Source of the DNA: Montifringilla adamsi
Taxonomy: Eukaryota; Chordata; Aves; Passeriformes; Passeridae
Assembly (NCBI GenBank): GCA_017590115.1
Contig: JAGGNK010008226.1
Location: forward strand, 6,895,283-6,959,282
Direction of reading: 5' to 3'
DNA: 64,000 nt
Shown: positions 35,480 to 45,800 of the stretch, piece after piece
Position numbering within the stretch: position 1 is the stretch's first letter
How the letters are laid out: each line of letters begins with the position of its first letter
The notes under the pieces: model-generated
The model's database searches: none
Told to the model about the DNA's origin: nothing
The model's input: the letters and a program-made list of their open reading frames with translations, nothing else
Translations under genes and position numbers: made by a program

Positions 35480-36447
35480 CACTTTTCCCTCCTATTACAC
35501 AGCATATTTTTTTCTTAATCTCCCTTTCCAAGCCAAAACTCAGGTGTTGGGTGCACCAAACATCTCCTCCCACACTCCAGGTGCTGCTTGTTTGGGCCAG
35601 GTGTCTCTGGAGCCAGGGACACACACCTGGGACAGATCTTCCGCCCCTGGGCAGCAGCTCCTTCCCCCTTTCCCCTCTTATCCCAAAGAATTTGGGGATT
35701 TTTGCCCCAGCACAGCTCCTTGTGTCCCAGGTAAAGCAGGTGAAAGGGATGAGCAGCGAGGAGAGTCAAGGGGTTCAGCACCAGCTGTGGGGTGGGTTTG
35801 GGATCCTTGGAGCCTCTCCCAGCAGCAGGAGAAGGACCAGGAGGATCCCAATCCCAAAGGGGAGGCAGAGCTGGAGGTGCCACTCTCAGCCAGAGCCCGG
35901 GGACACCTCCACTGGGGACAAAGGGAAGGACAAACAACAGGGTTTGATCTTCACAGGGCAAAGCCTCAGCAGGAAAATCATCCCTTGCTGGCAGAGCTTG
36001 GGACAACACTCTGGAAGGTGCTGGGTACAGAGGAGATGATGTGAGTGGGCAGAAAATCAGCCTGGACTGAGGGAAAATGAAGGAGGGTCAGCAGTGATTA
36101 CCAAATAATCAAATCAGCCATTCCATGAAAGGAACAGGGGTGGCAGATGCTCTCCTGCCACCTGAGACTGCTGCCCTGGCAGGCAGTGAGGAGCAGGTCG
36201 GACAGGAGAGGCTCTGCAGGAGGTGTGGAGTTCAATTTCCAGGCACTGTGTCACTCACTAAAGCTAATTCACTTCCCACCCACTACATCATTTCATTTCC
36301 ATGCACATCACAGCATCCTCCTGCCAGAGGCCAGCAGAAAGGTAAAGGTCAGGTGAGTGTCTGAAAAATAAAATTACAGAGAGCACTGATTGCTTTATTA
36401 CAGGTTTCATTTCCTTATTTAAAAAAAAAATAAAAAAGGAATCATGT
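35480..36447. other. GC-moderate non-coding stretch
   Basis: Three long overlapping frames (plus 35418-36044 of 208 codons, plus 35551-36039 and minus 35515-36009) are open together. The 208-codon frame begins inside the LTR, so I treat all as chance. No domain is recognised. Confidence 0.4.
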
Positions 36448-36612
36448 TTGAAGGCATGAGTGATGATATAAAATGTTAAAACCTCAAACTTTTGAAGGGA
36501 TGTGTCATGATTCAAAATGTTTTTAAAAAAGACACTTTTGAAGGGATGGGCATTTAAAACATTTGAATGAAAACATTCAAATGTTTTAAAACAAAAAAGA
36601 AGTGATTGTTGG

Positions 36613-36646
<34 letters not shown>

Positions 36647-36660
36647 AAGGGATTATTGAT
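36448..36660. repeat. Degenerate AT-rich tandem repeat with a perfect hairpin and T30 run
   Basis: TTTGAAGGGATG-like starts recur at about 36448, 36491, 36536 and 36642 with ATTTAAAATGTTTT-like parts between. A 17-bp perfect inverted repeat with a 4-base loop lies at 36553-36590 (arm TTTAAAACATTTGAATG). A run of about 30 Ts is at 36616-36645. Confidence 0.8.
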
Positions 36661-36987
36661 GATTTAAAATGTTTTACATTTTTGAAGTAAGAGAGCTGTA
36701 TCATGAGAGAAGACAACCACATCCTCTGTGTGTCCTTGCAGGATTTCATTGTTTGATTGCTGACAAGCAGAGCAATTAAAACTGAAGGTAAATTCTATGC
36801 ACTGAGTCATATTGTGCAAATATTTTCCTTTTTGGGGTTGAGCTACTCTGGGTTTAAGCTCTGCCAGAAGCCTGGATAATGATTTTTGTTCGGTGTGCTG
36901 ATGGTTTAGTGTTGTGTGTGAGAGAAGGAAAGCTTTAGAGAATCCAGGGGCCGGGGGTTTTTTAGAAGTTAAGTTTTGTTTTGCAAA
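36661..36987. other. Non-coding, no recognised feature
   Basis: Short spacer before a CR1 copy. Confidence 0.35.
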
Positions 36988-37160
36988 CATCCACTGTCCC
37001 AGCTGCTCCAGCCCCAGTGTCCACCCTGGCCTTGGGCACTGCCAGGGATCCAGGGGCAGCCCCAGCTGCTCTGGGCACCCTGTGCCAGGGCCTGCCCACC
37101 CTGCCAGGGAACAATTCCTTGTTAATATCCAAAATAAATCAGTTGAAAGCCATTTCCCTG
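36988..37160 (-). mobile_element. CR1 3' fragment, terminus missing
   Basis: GTCCCAGCTGCTCCAGCCCC, CTTGGGCACTGCCAGGGATC and CAGGGCCTGCCCACCCTGCC are antisense CR1. The terminal ATTCTATG part is absent, so the left edge was lost or rearranged. Confidence 0.85.
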
Positions 37161-37631
37161 CTCCTAAAACTCCATGACATGGTGAAAAATCCCTGTCCAG
37201 CCTTTAGGCACAGGAGGTAACCAAGCCAAGAATTTTCTTCTTTAATTTAGTTTTTTGTTGCCCCCAGCCCCAGCTTCCCTCTGGGGACTCCAGGTCAGTC
37301 AGACCCTGCTGGCCAAGGATCCCCATCTCTCCCTCCTTGGGGTGCAAAGCAACCCCTAAACCTTCCCAGCATCATCCCTGGGCTGTCCCTCTGTCCCTGG
37401 GGTGCAGATCCTCTGCAGGACACTCCATCCCAGCATGGCAGCATCCCAGAATTAAGGGGTGATGGGTTGGAGTAATAATCTGAGCCAGGCAGGCCCAGGA
37501 TCGCTGGCTCGGGGGTGGCTCCGTGTGTGGGAGGAGGATCCAGGAGGATGTTTGGGGTCATTCCAGTGATGCTGACCTTGTCAAGCCAGCCCAGTAAAAC
37601 CACACCACATAAAAGGTATTTTCATGTGCCT
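37161..37631. other. Non-coding, no recognised feature
   Basis: GC-moderate, with one 102-codon minus-strand frame lacking known motifs. Confidence 0.4.
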
Positions 37632-38142
37632 GGATTATGGAAGCATGGAATGGTTTAGGTTGGAAGGGATCAAAGATGAGCTTGAACTGATGCCTTGTGC
37701 AGGCTGCCCCAGAGCAGGGGCTGGTCAGAGCTCCAGAATAAAGCAGGGATTGATTCCAAGGATCTCCTCCATGGATCCACCTGGGGCAGCACAAGAGCCC
37801 AGCCAGGGCTGCAGCCAAGATGAACCCAAATGGCCCCAAAATGCACGAGCGCTCACGGGGTCTCTCCCTGGGATCAGCTCTGCTCCATGTGCACATTGCA
37901 GTTCAGTGTCCAATTCCAGCTCAGCCCCTGCACTCCCATCCTGCTTGTTTTTCTCTCTCCAGCCCACGGGGTTTGTGCTCCTGGGCTGAGATTTGGATCA
38001 TTTGTCCTTGGTGCCCAGCTGGAGCAGGAATTGTTTTGTCTCCCTGCTCTGTGCTCAGAGCTCTCCATCCCCTGATGTGAACCCAGACCCACACCCTAAA
38101 GCAGCACAGAATGTGAAAAATAGAAAAGCCAAACCTGAGACA
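37632..38142 (-). mobile_element. CR1-tailed retroposon, copy B (antisense), most complete copy
   Basis: The left end is a clear antisense CR1 terminus (AGCATGGAATGGTTTAGGTT then GGAAGGGATC). The body matches copies A and C closely. The right end stops at AAACCTGAGACA, the same point at which the other two stop. About 510 bp, giving the best estimate of the full element. Confidence 0.8.
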
Positions 38143-40344
38143 TCACCAGCCTGCTTGGCTTTGACTGGCAGCAAAGTGTACCCAGCGTGGAACTGGGAGC
38201 TGCTTCCCAGCCTGGGCTGGAAATTCAGGATGGGAAGAGGAGTTGTGTTAGTCAGGGATGCTCCCTCCTGCTCAGCTGCAGGGGCCTGGTTTTAATTTGA
38301 TCATTTGGTAGAAAAAATTAGATCTCAGCTCCTCCAGGGGCTGCCATTAAATAGGGGTTTTTTTAGGGGCTTCCCTAAAATAATTTGATTTTCAGGGCCA
38401 TGAGTCTATTTCTGCTGTTTTCTGCATGTTTTTCTTCACTCACAACAAATATAAATGTGACCTGTAACCCTCCCTCAGAACCAACCTTCATTTGTCTCAT
38501 GTCCCTGCATTTTGGTGCCTTCCTGGTGCAATGCCACTTGAATCAGTAAAAACAGGCTGAGGATAATTTTGCTCTCTGATTTTTTATTTTTTTTTTGTCA
38601 TTACTTGGAATTCTTCTCATTAGAGGAAAGGAACTGCTCACCAAATATCCCATATTTATAACGAGCACCTTTGCACAGTGCAATTTCCTCTGTTAAATTC
38701 CAACTTTCTGAGTCTCTGCTGCAAATTAAGATTGTATCACACAAGGACAGATTTGAAACAGCCCAAAAAAGAAAAAAATGTGGGTTGTAGACAATTTGGA
38801 AATAGAAATTATCCAGTGAAAAATTCATTTTATCTCTCTGATTTGTGTGAATCACTGAACCACACTCCTGACGTGGCTTAGAGTAGAGAAAAACCAAGCT
38901 GAGGCCTCACCTAACCATGGCAGGGCAATAAAATAATTAAATAGCCTGGGGGTGGTTTAATTCCTTTAATTCTGAGAGGGGTTTTTTTTTCCCAAATAAA
39001 TGTCAGAAATGATGTTTAACATTCTGATATCTATTACAGTAATTAATATCACCGTGTCCAAGGTCTGGCAGTGACTTTCCAGGCAATTAATCCCACGAGG
39101 TGGGTTAATGCCACGCTCTCCACAGATGAGTTCTGAAGGAAAAAGGGTTTAATTGGCTGAACCAGGACCATTAAAAGAAATGGGATGTGGCAGCTGTGAC
39201 TTTGAGCTGGGTTTTAGGGCTGCTCCAAGCTCATGGAGCAGGAGCTGCCAGGAGGACACGGTCACCCAACCTTGGGTGTCCCTCTGGAGGTGTCCAACCC
39301 CATCCCAGCCCCGTGCCAGGCTCTGGGGCAGCACCAGGAATTCTGTGTACAAAGGTGGGTGGGAGGAGCAGGGATTTGGCACTGGGGTGCTCTGGATGGA
39401 AAAATAAAAAAAAAAAATTAAATTAAAAGCTTTGGTGAGCTCAGGAGGGAGATTTTGGGTTTTGTGTGACCTCAGGGATATCCTGCTCCTGACTCACAAA
39501 TATTTTTCTCTCAGGTAAAATCCTTTTCTATAAAAAATCCTCCACAAAAAAAATCTTGTAGCTTCCTACCAGTTACTTGGGATACAGCAAAATGTGACCA
39601 AAACCAAACAAATCTGATATTCCATAAAGCAGAGATTTTCCTTGAAGTTAAATTTGCTGAACCATTAATGTGAATTCAACTTCATTTTTTATCATTGGAA
39701 TATTTACAGGAATTACTGTTTTGGTATCACAACAAACGCATCAAATCAACATTCCTCTGGGATTATTTGTTGTTTATTTTGGGATTTTTATTTGTATTTT
39801 TTAATTGCAGAAGAAAAGGCATGTTAAAAAAAATGGAAGGAAAATGCTTCTTTAGAGTTATTATGAAATTCAGGGTTAAGATATGCTGCAATGTACAGCT
39901 AAAAAACTGATCTGAGGGCCTGAACCTTGAGTGTGATTTTTACTGCCAATATAAGAGGAACAAATCAACAGAACAGGAAATAGAAAATTTGGCTGCAAAC
40001 CTCTCTTTTCTAGAGCTTTTTCTGTGGATACATCTCTGTGCCATACATAATTCTAGATTGTTTATTATATATTATTTGTAATGGCTGTTTTGCTTTCAGA
40101 TTCTCTGAACAGGCAGAAATAGCTGTTTAAAAGGTGCAAAATCTTATGGCAAAATTTTATTGGGGTTTTGTTCAGGGTCATTTACCTTTGCAGTTCTGCA
40201 GTGAAACAAATCCCATTTCTCCTGGGCTAAATGCAAAGCAGCCACGAGTCAAAGGCCAGGAGCTGACCAATATTAGCAATATTTGGTCTCAGTGAAATCA
40301 GATTTGCTTTCAGCTGTTGATTTATTTTTAGACCACTTGAAAAA
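38143..40344. other. Non-coding, no recognised gene
   Basis: AT-rich for the most part. 39140-39400 is GC-richer with several short overlapping frames. No repeats identified with confidence. Confidence 0.4.
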
Positions 40345-40386
40345 CCATAGAATGGTTTGGGTTAGAAGGGACAGAGTTCATGAAGA
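40345..40386 (-). mobile_element. Very short CR1 terminus relic
   Basis: CCATAGAATGGTTTGGGTTA followed by GAAGGGACAG. Only about 40 bp. Confidence 0.5.
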
Positions 40387-42216
40387 GTTCAGACTGTCCG
40401 AGGCAGAGTCAAATGAAGAGTTAAAGGTGAATAACTGAAAGTACAAACACTGGCAAGGAGGTTTTTGGGGAATATCTCAGCTGATCAGTAAAATCCTCAT
40501 AAAATCTAACCCAGGCTAGGTCAAACCGCTTGATTTGGGCTTGAAACAACTGCCAGAGGTTGTAAATTCAAATACAATTCCACAGAAGGGGACCCCAAAG
40601 AGCCATAAATCAGCAGGAAATGAAACTCTCCCATTTTCCAGCTCCCAAAAAGAGATCAGAGAGGCTCCAGTGCTCACCCACTGCCACCTTTTCCTCCAGG
40701 TGAGCAGAGGGGCATCCCAAATGATGGCAGCAGAGGTGAAGATGATGCCTGATGTCCTCCAGGAGAGCCCAGGACAATCCAGTGGGGTTTGGGAATCCTC
40801 GCAGCCCTCGAGCAGCAGCTGCAGGAGCAGGTTGGTATCGTGTCCCAGCAGCACCAGCAGGAGGTTCTTTCAATATTTTGATGAAGTTTGGGTGGAAATC
40901 AAGCTGGCATCCCTGGCTGAGCAGATACCCAGCTGCCAGGATCCCAGCCTGCATCTTCTGTGATCCAAGGAGACACAAATGGGGTTTGTCCTGTGTCAGC
41001 ACAGGAAATCTGGGAATAAATCCCAGAGCCTGAGGGAAACACTCACAGGGACTTCAGACCCCCAGAAGGCCCTTGAGGAGACATTCCCTGCACTGCCTTC
41101 CCGTTAAAAGAGCATTTTGCAGGAATTCCTGGATTATGGATTGATGGATTATTAATAATGGATGGGAAATTCCAGCGCTCCCAAATCAGTGATGGGGTTT
41201 TTTTTAGGATCAGGGGATGCTCCTCGAGCACTTCCCTCTCTGCAGGGAAACTGCTGCAGGACTTCCAGGGGCATAATGAGAAATAGCTGGGAATTTTGGG
41301 ACAAATGTGGTGTTTTTAATAATTGTGGAGAAGAAATCCTTCAGTTTCTCCATTCTGTCCTCACAAAAACAGAGAGTTTCCTGCTCTGCAGCCACACAAA
41401 CCCCACCACTGAGGTTCTTCACATTAATTGTCTTGTGGGAGATTCCTGCTATTTTTTGGGTCACATTATCCTAAAAAAACCCCAGTTCATTTGCATATAA
41501 TTAATTAAAACTGTTTCATAGAATTAATAAAATATTATTTGCATTTTTCCTTGGTTAAAAGCAGATGTTGCACCCCCAGAATTCCACAAACCGAAGACAC
41601 TTCATACCAACAGGTTTGTACACTAGAAAACTTAAATATCTCGTGGCCAAATTCCCTGAAGTAGAACAGAAAGTAAAATAGGAAATAGAAATACAATATA
41701 CAGAACTTTAGAATATTTGTATGTCATCTTTTATACAATATTTGTTTTTATACCAAATGTTCTCTAAGCCTGGCAGATCAGGAAATGGGGGAGGTGAAAA
41801 ACTGAATTCTGAGAAAGTTTTTAGGTGGGTTTAGATATTTCTTAAAGGCAATAATTATAATTGGGGTTTGTTTTCTTTTTGGACGCCACAATAGTAAAGC
41901 TGGAGAAAGTTTTAAGGCTGGACAGGATTGGAACAAGGTGGGATAGTGGAAGTGGGATGAGCTCCCTCCCGGGCCATTCCTGGTTGGAAATACGCCTGGG
42001 AATTTCCTGCTGGCTCGCTCCCAGCCCGTTTTTGGGGGATTTGTGGCAGGGATCGGTGCCAGCAGCAGCAGGAGCCCGTCCCGGTGCCACTAGATGGCAT
42101 CGCCAGCCCACGATTCACCCATCCCTGCTCTGCCCTGGGAATGACGCCGGGATAACTCCAGGTTATCTCTTCAGGTGAGTCGCGTTCTGAGCGGGAGCAT
42201 CCCCCGGGACTGGGGG
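40387..42216. other. Non-coding; CTCF-like site near the right end
   Basis: Frames of 112-142 codons at 40516-41002 are open on both strands without motifs. 41470-41900 is AT-rich. 41930-42210 is GC-richer with some CpGs and the CTCF-like site at 42087. Confidence 0.4.
42087..42099 (+). promoter_or_regulatory. CTCF-like motif, forward
   Basis: TGCCACTAGATGGCATC around this position fits the vertebrate CTCF core CCANNAGRKGGC at every fixed base. It lies in a mildly CpG-containing, non-repetitive stretch (41930-42210) 1.9 kb upstream of the FOXI start. Short motif matches alone give many false positives. Confidence 0.4.
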
Positions 42217-42640
42217 ATCACAGAATCACGGGGTTGGGAAAGACCTTCAAAATCATCGAGGACCTCCCTGCTCCTGCTGCCACCCCATTCCTGACACAGG
42301 CCAGCAGCCTTTGGGATTCTTGGCCACCAGGGCACTCTGCTGGCTCATGTCCAGCTGCTCTCCATCAGGTTCCTCTCTGCCTGGGCACTGTCCAGCCACA
42401 CCGTCCCCAGCCCAGAGCACTGCAGGGGTTATTGTGGCCAAAATGCAGGAATGGGCACTTGGACTCGTTAAACTCCATCTTTAAACTCTGCCCATCCATC
42501 CAACCCTTCCAGGTATCCCTGCAGAGCCCTCCTACATGTTCCCAGCTTAGTGGATGGAGAAACCTCTGGAAAAGCTCCCATGGAGCAACCACAGGGTTCA
42601 AGACATCCGTAGGGCCCATGAGAGCCACCTGATAGTGACA
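42217..42640 (-). mobile_element. CR1 3' fragment, older subfamily
   Basis: TCACAGAATCACGGGGTTGG, AAAGACCTTCAAAATCATCG, GTTATTGTGGCCAAAATGCA and GGGCACTTGGACTCGTTAAA are the antisense order of a widespread avian CR1 3' region. It differs from the subfamily most frequent in this window. Confidence 0.82.
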
Positions 42641-43449
42641 TTGCTCGCCTGGCAGAGCCAGGTGAAATGCAAAAATAAGGAGAAAAAAGTTGTGGAAAGC
42701 TCCTCAAGGGGTTAAATTGTGTTTCGGTGTTTCCCAGGGATTGCTGCTTCCCGGGAAAACGGTTTCTGTAAAGCAGAAGCAAGTCAGCATTAACAAACGT
42801 GTGAATTTTTGTGTCCTCGGGTGTCAGCTCAGCTGAGAAGGGGACAATTTAATGAGCTCTCTGTAGGCTTGTAAATAGGGATGTTTAGAAAATACACAAA
42901 TTAAATTATCTTGTTTGCATGGGAGATGTCTCCAACTTCCACAAAAGTTCAGCCAAACCTACGTCAAGTTTGCCACGAGGCAACGACTAAAATAAATAAT
43001 ATCACAGACAAGTAATGCCATGGAAAATAAACCAGCAGCTCCCACAGCAGCCATGCCTGTGATACCTGGGGATCAGTTTTACTGCTGGAGGTCTCCAGGT
43101 AATCACTGAGAGCAGGGAAATTAAATAATATTTGGGATCAAATCCTTTCCTGAACTCGTTTCACTGAAATGGAGGGAATATCCCCCCTCACACTTTTGAG
43201 ATTTAAGGCAGATCTTCTAAAATTATGCCTGAAGTAATGGATACTCAGATAAAGCTCATGGTAAAAATTGGTTATTTCTAATTTTGCAATATGCAAAAGA
43301 TGTTTACCCCTCTTTATCCCTTTTCCTGACTTCCTCCTGGTCATTTCCTCACTACAGGACGAGGCTCTTGTGGCTGTGAGATTTTGCTTCCTTTGTTGGA
43401 AAGACACAGAAGGTGAGATCAGCCAGGTCTGGTTTTCCTAAATTGAAAG
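42641..43449. other. Non-coding, no recognised feature
   Basis: AT-rich sequence upstream of FOXI. Contains scattered TAAT words but no clear element. Confidence 0.4.
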
Positions 43450-43835
43450 AATTATGAAATCCCAGAGAGGTTTGGGTTGGAAAGAACCTTAAAGCTCATC
43501 CAGGCTGCCATGGCAGGGACACCTTCCACCATCCCAGGTGCTCCCAGCCCCAGTGTCCAGCCTGGCCTTGGGCACTGCCAGGGATCCAGGGGCAGCCACA
43601 GCTCCCTGTGCCAGGGCCTCCCCACCCTCTGAGTAAAGATTTTTTTCCCTAATATCCCATCTAAGCCTCCTCTCTGTCATTTTAAAGCCATCCCCCCTTT
43701 TCCTGCTCCTCCATCCCTTGCAAATAGCTTCCCTCCGGTTTTCTTGCAGCTCCTTCAGGCACTGCGAGGCCACACTGAGGTCACCCCAAACTTCTCCTCT
43801 CCAGGTGAACAATCCCAGCTCTCCCAGCAGCTCTG
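43450..43835 (-). mobile_element. CR1 3' fragment directly upstream of the FOXI promoter
   Basis: AGAATTATGAAATCCCAGAG, GGTTTGGGTTGGAAAGAACC, CTTGGGCACTGCCAGGGATC and CACTGAGGTCACCCCAAACT. It ends about 80 bp before the GC boxes. The open frame that continues upstream of the FOXI ATG (from 43718) is made of this CR1 and should not be used to extend the protein. Confidence 0.88.
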
Positions 43836-43917
43836 CTCATCCTCTGGATCCTGTGCTCATTCCCCCCCACTTCCCATTCCCAAATCCCCCGGTGGGTCCC
43901 GGACCCTCTCCGCTCAC

Positions 43918-44017
43918 CGGGGCGGTGCCGGGCGGGGCGGGACCCTGGGGGACGGGAGGGAGCGCTCCCGGGGATCCCCGCTATTTAACCGGGCGTGCTC
44001 GGAGCAGTGCCAGGACC
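43918..44017 (+). promoter_or_regulatory. Probable FOXI core promoter: GC boxes and TATA-like element
   Basis: GC-box (Sp1-like) sequence GCCGGGCGGGGCGGGA lies at 43927-43942, and a TATA-like CTATTTAACC at 43981-43990. A start about 30 bp after the TATA-like site would fall near 44012, only a few bases before the ATG at 44018, giving an extremely short leader. Either the leader really is that short or transcription starts further upstream and the TATA match is chance. The proximal promoter is bounded upstream by a CR1 fragment ending near 43835. Confidence 0.45.
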
Positions 44018-45137
44018 ATGCACCCCTCGGTGCCGCGGGATGCCGCGGGATGCTCGGCTCCATGCTCGGCTCCCTCCCCGGCCCCGCTGCCCTCAGCCAG
44101 CCCGTCCCCGTGGCTGGGCGGCGCCGCCGCTCCGTGCCCGCCCTCCGGGGCCGTGCCGGGCTCGGGCACCGAGCGGGGCTGGCCGCAGCGGGGCTGGACG
44201 TCGCTGTCGCCAGCCCGGCCGCCCTACTCGTACTCGGCGCTGATCGCCATCGCCATCCGCAGCGCGCCCGGCCGCCGCCGCACGCTCAGCCAGATCTACG
44301 AGTTCGTGGCCGAGAACTTCCCCTTCTACCGGCGCGGCCGGGCGGGCTGGCAGAACTCCATCCGCCACAACCTGTCCCTCAACGAGTGCTTCACCAGGCT
44401 GCCGCGGGACCAGCGCGACCCGGGTAAGGCGCGGGGCGATGCGCGGGGTGATGCGGAGAGATGAGCGGTGCGGTGCGGGGCGATGCGCGGGGTGATGCTT
44501 AGCGATGTGCGGAGCGATGTGCGGGGTGATGCTTGTGCGATGCGGGGCGATGTGCGGGGTGATGCTTAGCGATGTGCGGGGCGATGCGCGGGGTGATGCT
44601 TGGCGATGTGCGGAGCGATGTGTGGAGCGATGCGCGGGGTGATGTGCTGAGAGATGTGCGGGGCGATGCGCGGGGTGATGCGGAGCGATGAGCGGTGCGG
44701 TGAGATGTGCGGGGCGATGCGCGGAGCGATGTGCGGGGCGATGCGCGGAGCGATGTGTGGAGCGGTGCGGAGTGATGCGCGGGGTGATGTGCGGAGGGAT
44801 GTGCGGGGCGATGCGCGGGGTGATGCGGAGCGATGAGCGGTGCGGTGCGATGTGCGGGGCGATGCGCGGGGTGATGCTTGGCGATGCGCGGGGTGATGCG
44901 CGGAGCGGTGCAGAGAGGTGCGGAGCTGCCACCGCCGCGCTGGGTCTGTCCGCAGGCAAAGGCAGCTACTGGACGCTGGATCCCAAGTGCGAGAAGATGT
45001 TCGACAACGGGAATTTCAGGAGGAGGAGGAAGCGGCGAGCGGAGGCGGCCGGGGACAGCGGCGGGGAGCAGCGGGTGGCACGGGCAGCCCCGCCCGAGGC
45101 CACCGCCCGCGGCGGGCACGCCGAGAGCCGGGCGTGA
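44018..45137 (+). CDS. FOXI2: FOXI-class forkhead transcription factor, two exons, short C-terminus
   Basis: Exon 1 is 44018-44423 and exon 2 is 44956-45137. The intron starts with GT at 44424 and ends with AG at 44955; joining gives 588 nt, 195 residues and a TGA stop. The forkhead (winged-helix DNA-binding) domain covers about residues 67-161: [14 protein letters not shown], then helix 3 [15 protein letters not shown], then the wing [19 protein letters not shown] and the basic run RRRRKRR. The intron falls in the codon for Gly of DPG|KG, the position known for FOXI genes, and [12 protein letters not shown] is a FOXI signature. An upstream PSPWLGG (residues about 29-35) resembles the FOXI N-terminal tryptophan motif. 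The start has A at -3; the frame is open upstream, but that part lies in CR1 DNA. FOXI factors act in the nucleus in ectoderm, inner-ear and ionocyte programmes. FOXI2 is preferred over FOXI1/FOXI3 because of SLS before the domain and RRAEA after it; this is only moderately sure. At 195 residues it is well short of the usual 300 or more. Confidence 0.88.
44424..44955 (+). other. FOXI intron (phase 1, inside the forkhead domain)
   Basis: The donor is CGG|GTAAGG and the acceptor CTGTCCGCAG|GC. The intron is 532 bp and interrupts the glycine codon of the DPGKG turn before the wing. Splicing here restores [12 protein letters not shown], which is strong evidence for both sites. Reading straight through instead gives [13 protein letters not shown] and a stop at 44462. 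All but the first few bases and the last 30 or so are tandem repeat. The branch-point and polypyrimidine region (44930-44955) is short but unique sequence. Confidence 0.85.
44428..44926 (+). repeat. 12-bp GC-rich minisatellite filling the FOXI intron
   Basis: About forty imperfect units of GATGYGCGGRGY follow one another for roughly 500 bp, with variants such as GATGCTTAGC and GATGAGCGGT. GAT recurs every 12 bases over most of the array. Because 12 is a multiple of 3, several frames stay open on both strands: Cys-Gly-Ala-Met / Arg-Gly-Val-Met type repeats forward and His-Arg-Ser-Ala / His-Arg-Pro-Ala type repeats reverse. These are low-complexity shadows, not proteins. Longer blocks (for example around 44650-44700 and 44805-44850) repeat almost exactly, so the array has grown by unequal exchange or slippage at more than one scale. 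Confidence 0.92.
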
Positions 45138-45439
45138 CCGCGCTCGGCTGAAGCCGGGCACGAGAGAGGGATGGTTTTGTACCGCAGAAATGTGAGTTTT
45201 GTACAGAATTGGTAACTGCAGGGGATGGGTGTGCTGAGCGGCGAGCGGTGTCCCTCCTTCTGGCCCTGTTCCTCCTTCTCTCCCTGTCCCGTCCCACCAT
45301 AAGGCTGGAAAGGCTGTCTGTCACCTCCTGCTATGGAAAGCTGGCCTGGGCAGCTTTCCATGGCCAGGAGCAAAGCAGAGCTCCCTGCCAGCCCTCCTGG
45401 CTGCTTGGGGAGGGAAGGGGAGGGTTTGGTGTCCCAGAG
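45138..45439 (+). other. FOXI downstream region / presumed 3' UTR start
   Basis: Follows the TGA stop. GC content falls quickly. I see no AATAAA or ATTAAA within the first several hundred bases, so the 3' end of the transcript cannot be placed. No continuation of FOXI C-terminal coding sequence is visible in any frame here. Confidence 0.4.
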
Positions 45440-45800
45440 ATGCTCAGGGTGCTCTGGAGATGAGCTGGGGCTGCTCACCTGGAGAAAGGTCCAGGGAGAC
45501 CCCAGAGCCCATCCCAGTATTTAAAATCAGCTTATCAAGGAGGGAGAATGAATTCTTATACCAAGGGTCCATGGTTTAAATCTAAAAGAGGGGAGATTTA
45601 GATCTTAGGAAGAAATTCTTTACTCAGAAAGTGCTGAGGGTGGCACAGGGTGCCCAGAGCAGCTGTGGCTGCCCCTGGATCCCTGGCAGTGCCCAAGGCC
45701 AGGTTGGACACTGGGGCTGGGAGCACCTGGGACAGAGGAAGGTGTGTCTGCTGTGGCAGGGGTGGGCTTTAAGGTCCCTTGCAGCCCAAACCATCAATTT
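45440..45800 (+). mobile_element. CR1 3' fragment downstream of FOXI
   Basis: GGTGCTCTGGAGATGAGCTG, AGAAATTCTTTACTCAGAAA, AGCTGTGGCTGCCCCTGGAT and the tail AAGGTCCCTTGCAGCCCAAA. It is oriented opposite to the copy upstream of the gene, so the two form an inverted pair around FOXI. Confidence 0.88.

Larger units (their letters stand above)
43880..45150. promoter_or_regulatory. CpG island over the FOXI gene
   Basis: CpG density rises sharply at about 43900 and falls after 45240. The island covers the presumed promoter, both exons and the repeat-filled intron. Surrounding DNA is AT-rich and CpG-poor. CpG islands spanning the whole of a compact developmental regulator gene are common in vertebrates. 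Confidence 0.8.

Noticed and set aside
35418..36044. 208-codon plus frame
   Set aside because: Begins inside a solitary LTR and overlaps other long frames on both strands; no motif is recognised.
37558..38295. Several frames recurring almost identically at 1.1 kb, 37.8 kb and 52.4 kb, suggesting a gene family
   Set aside because: They are translations of the three copies of one CR1-tailed repeat.
43718..44464. 248-codon frame that would extend FOXI upstream and into the intron
   Set aside because: Its first 100 residues come from a CR1 fragment and promoter DNA, and its end reads through the splice donor. The ATG at 44018 and splicing at 44424 fit the family.
44093..44959. 288-codon minus-strand frame rich in His-Arg-Ser/Pro-Ala repeats
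   Set aside because: It is the reverse of the 12-bp intron array plus exon 1; the low complexity follows directly from the repeat period.
44499..45161. 220-codon minus-strand frame across the intron and exon 2
   Set aside because: Same repeat shadow. The true coding frame is on the plus strand.
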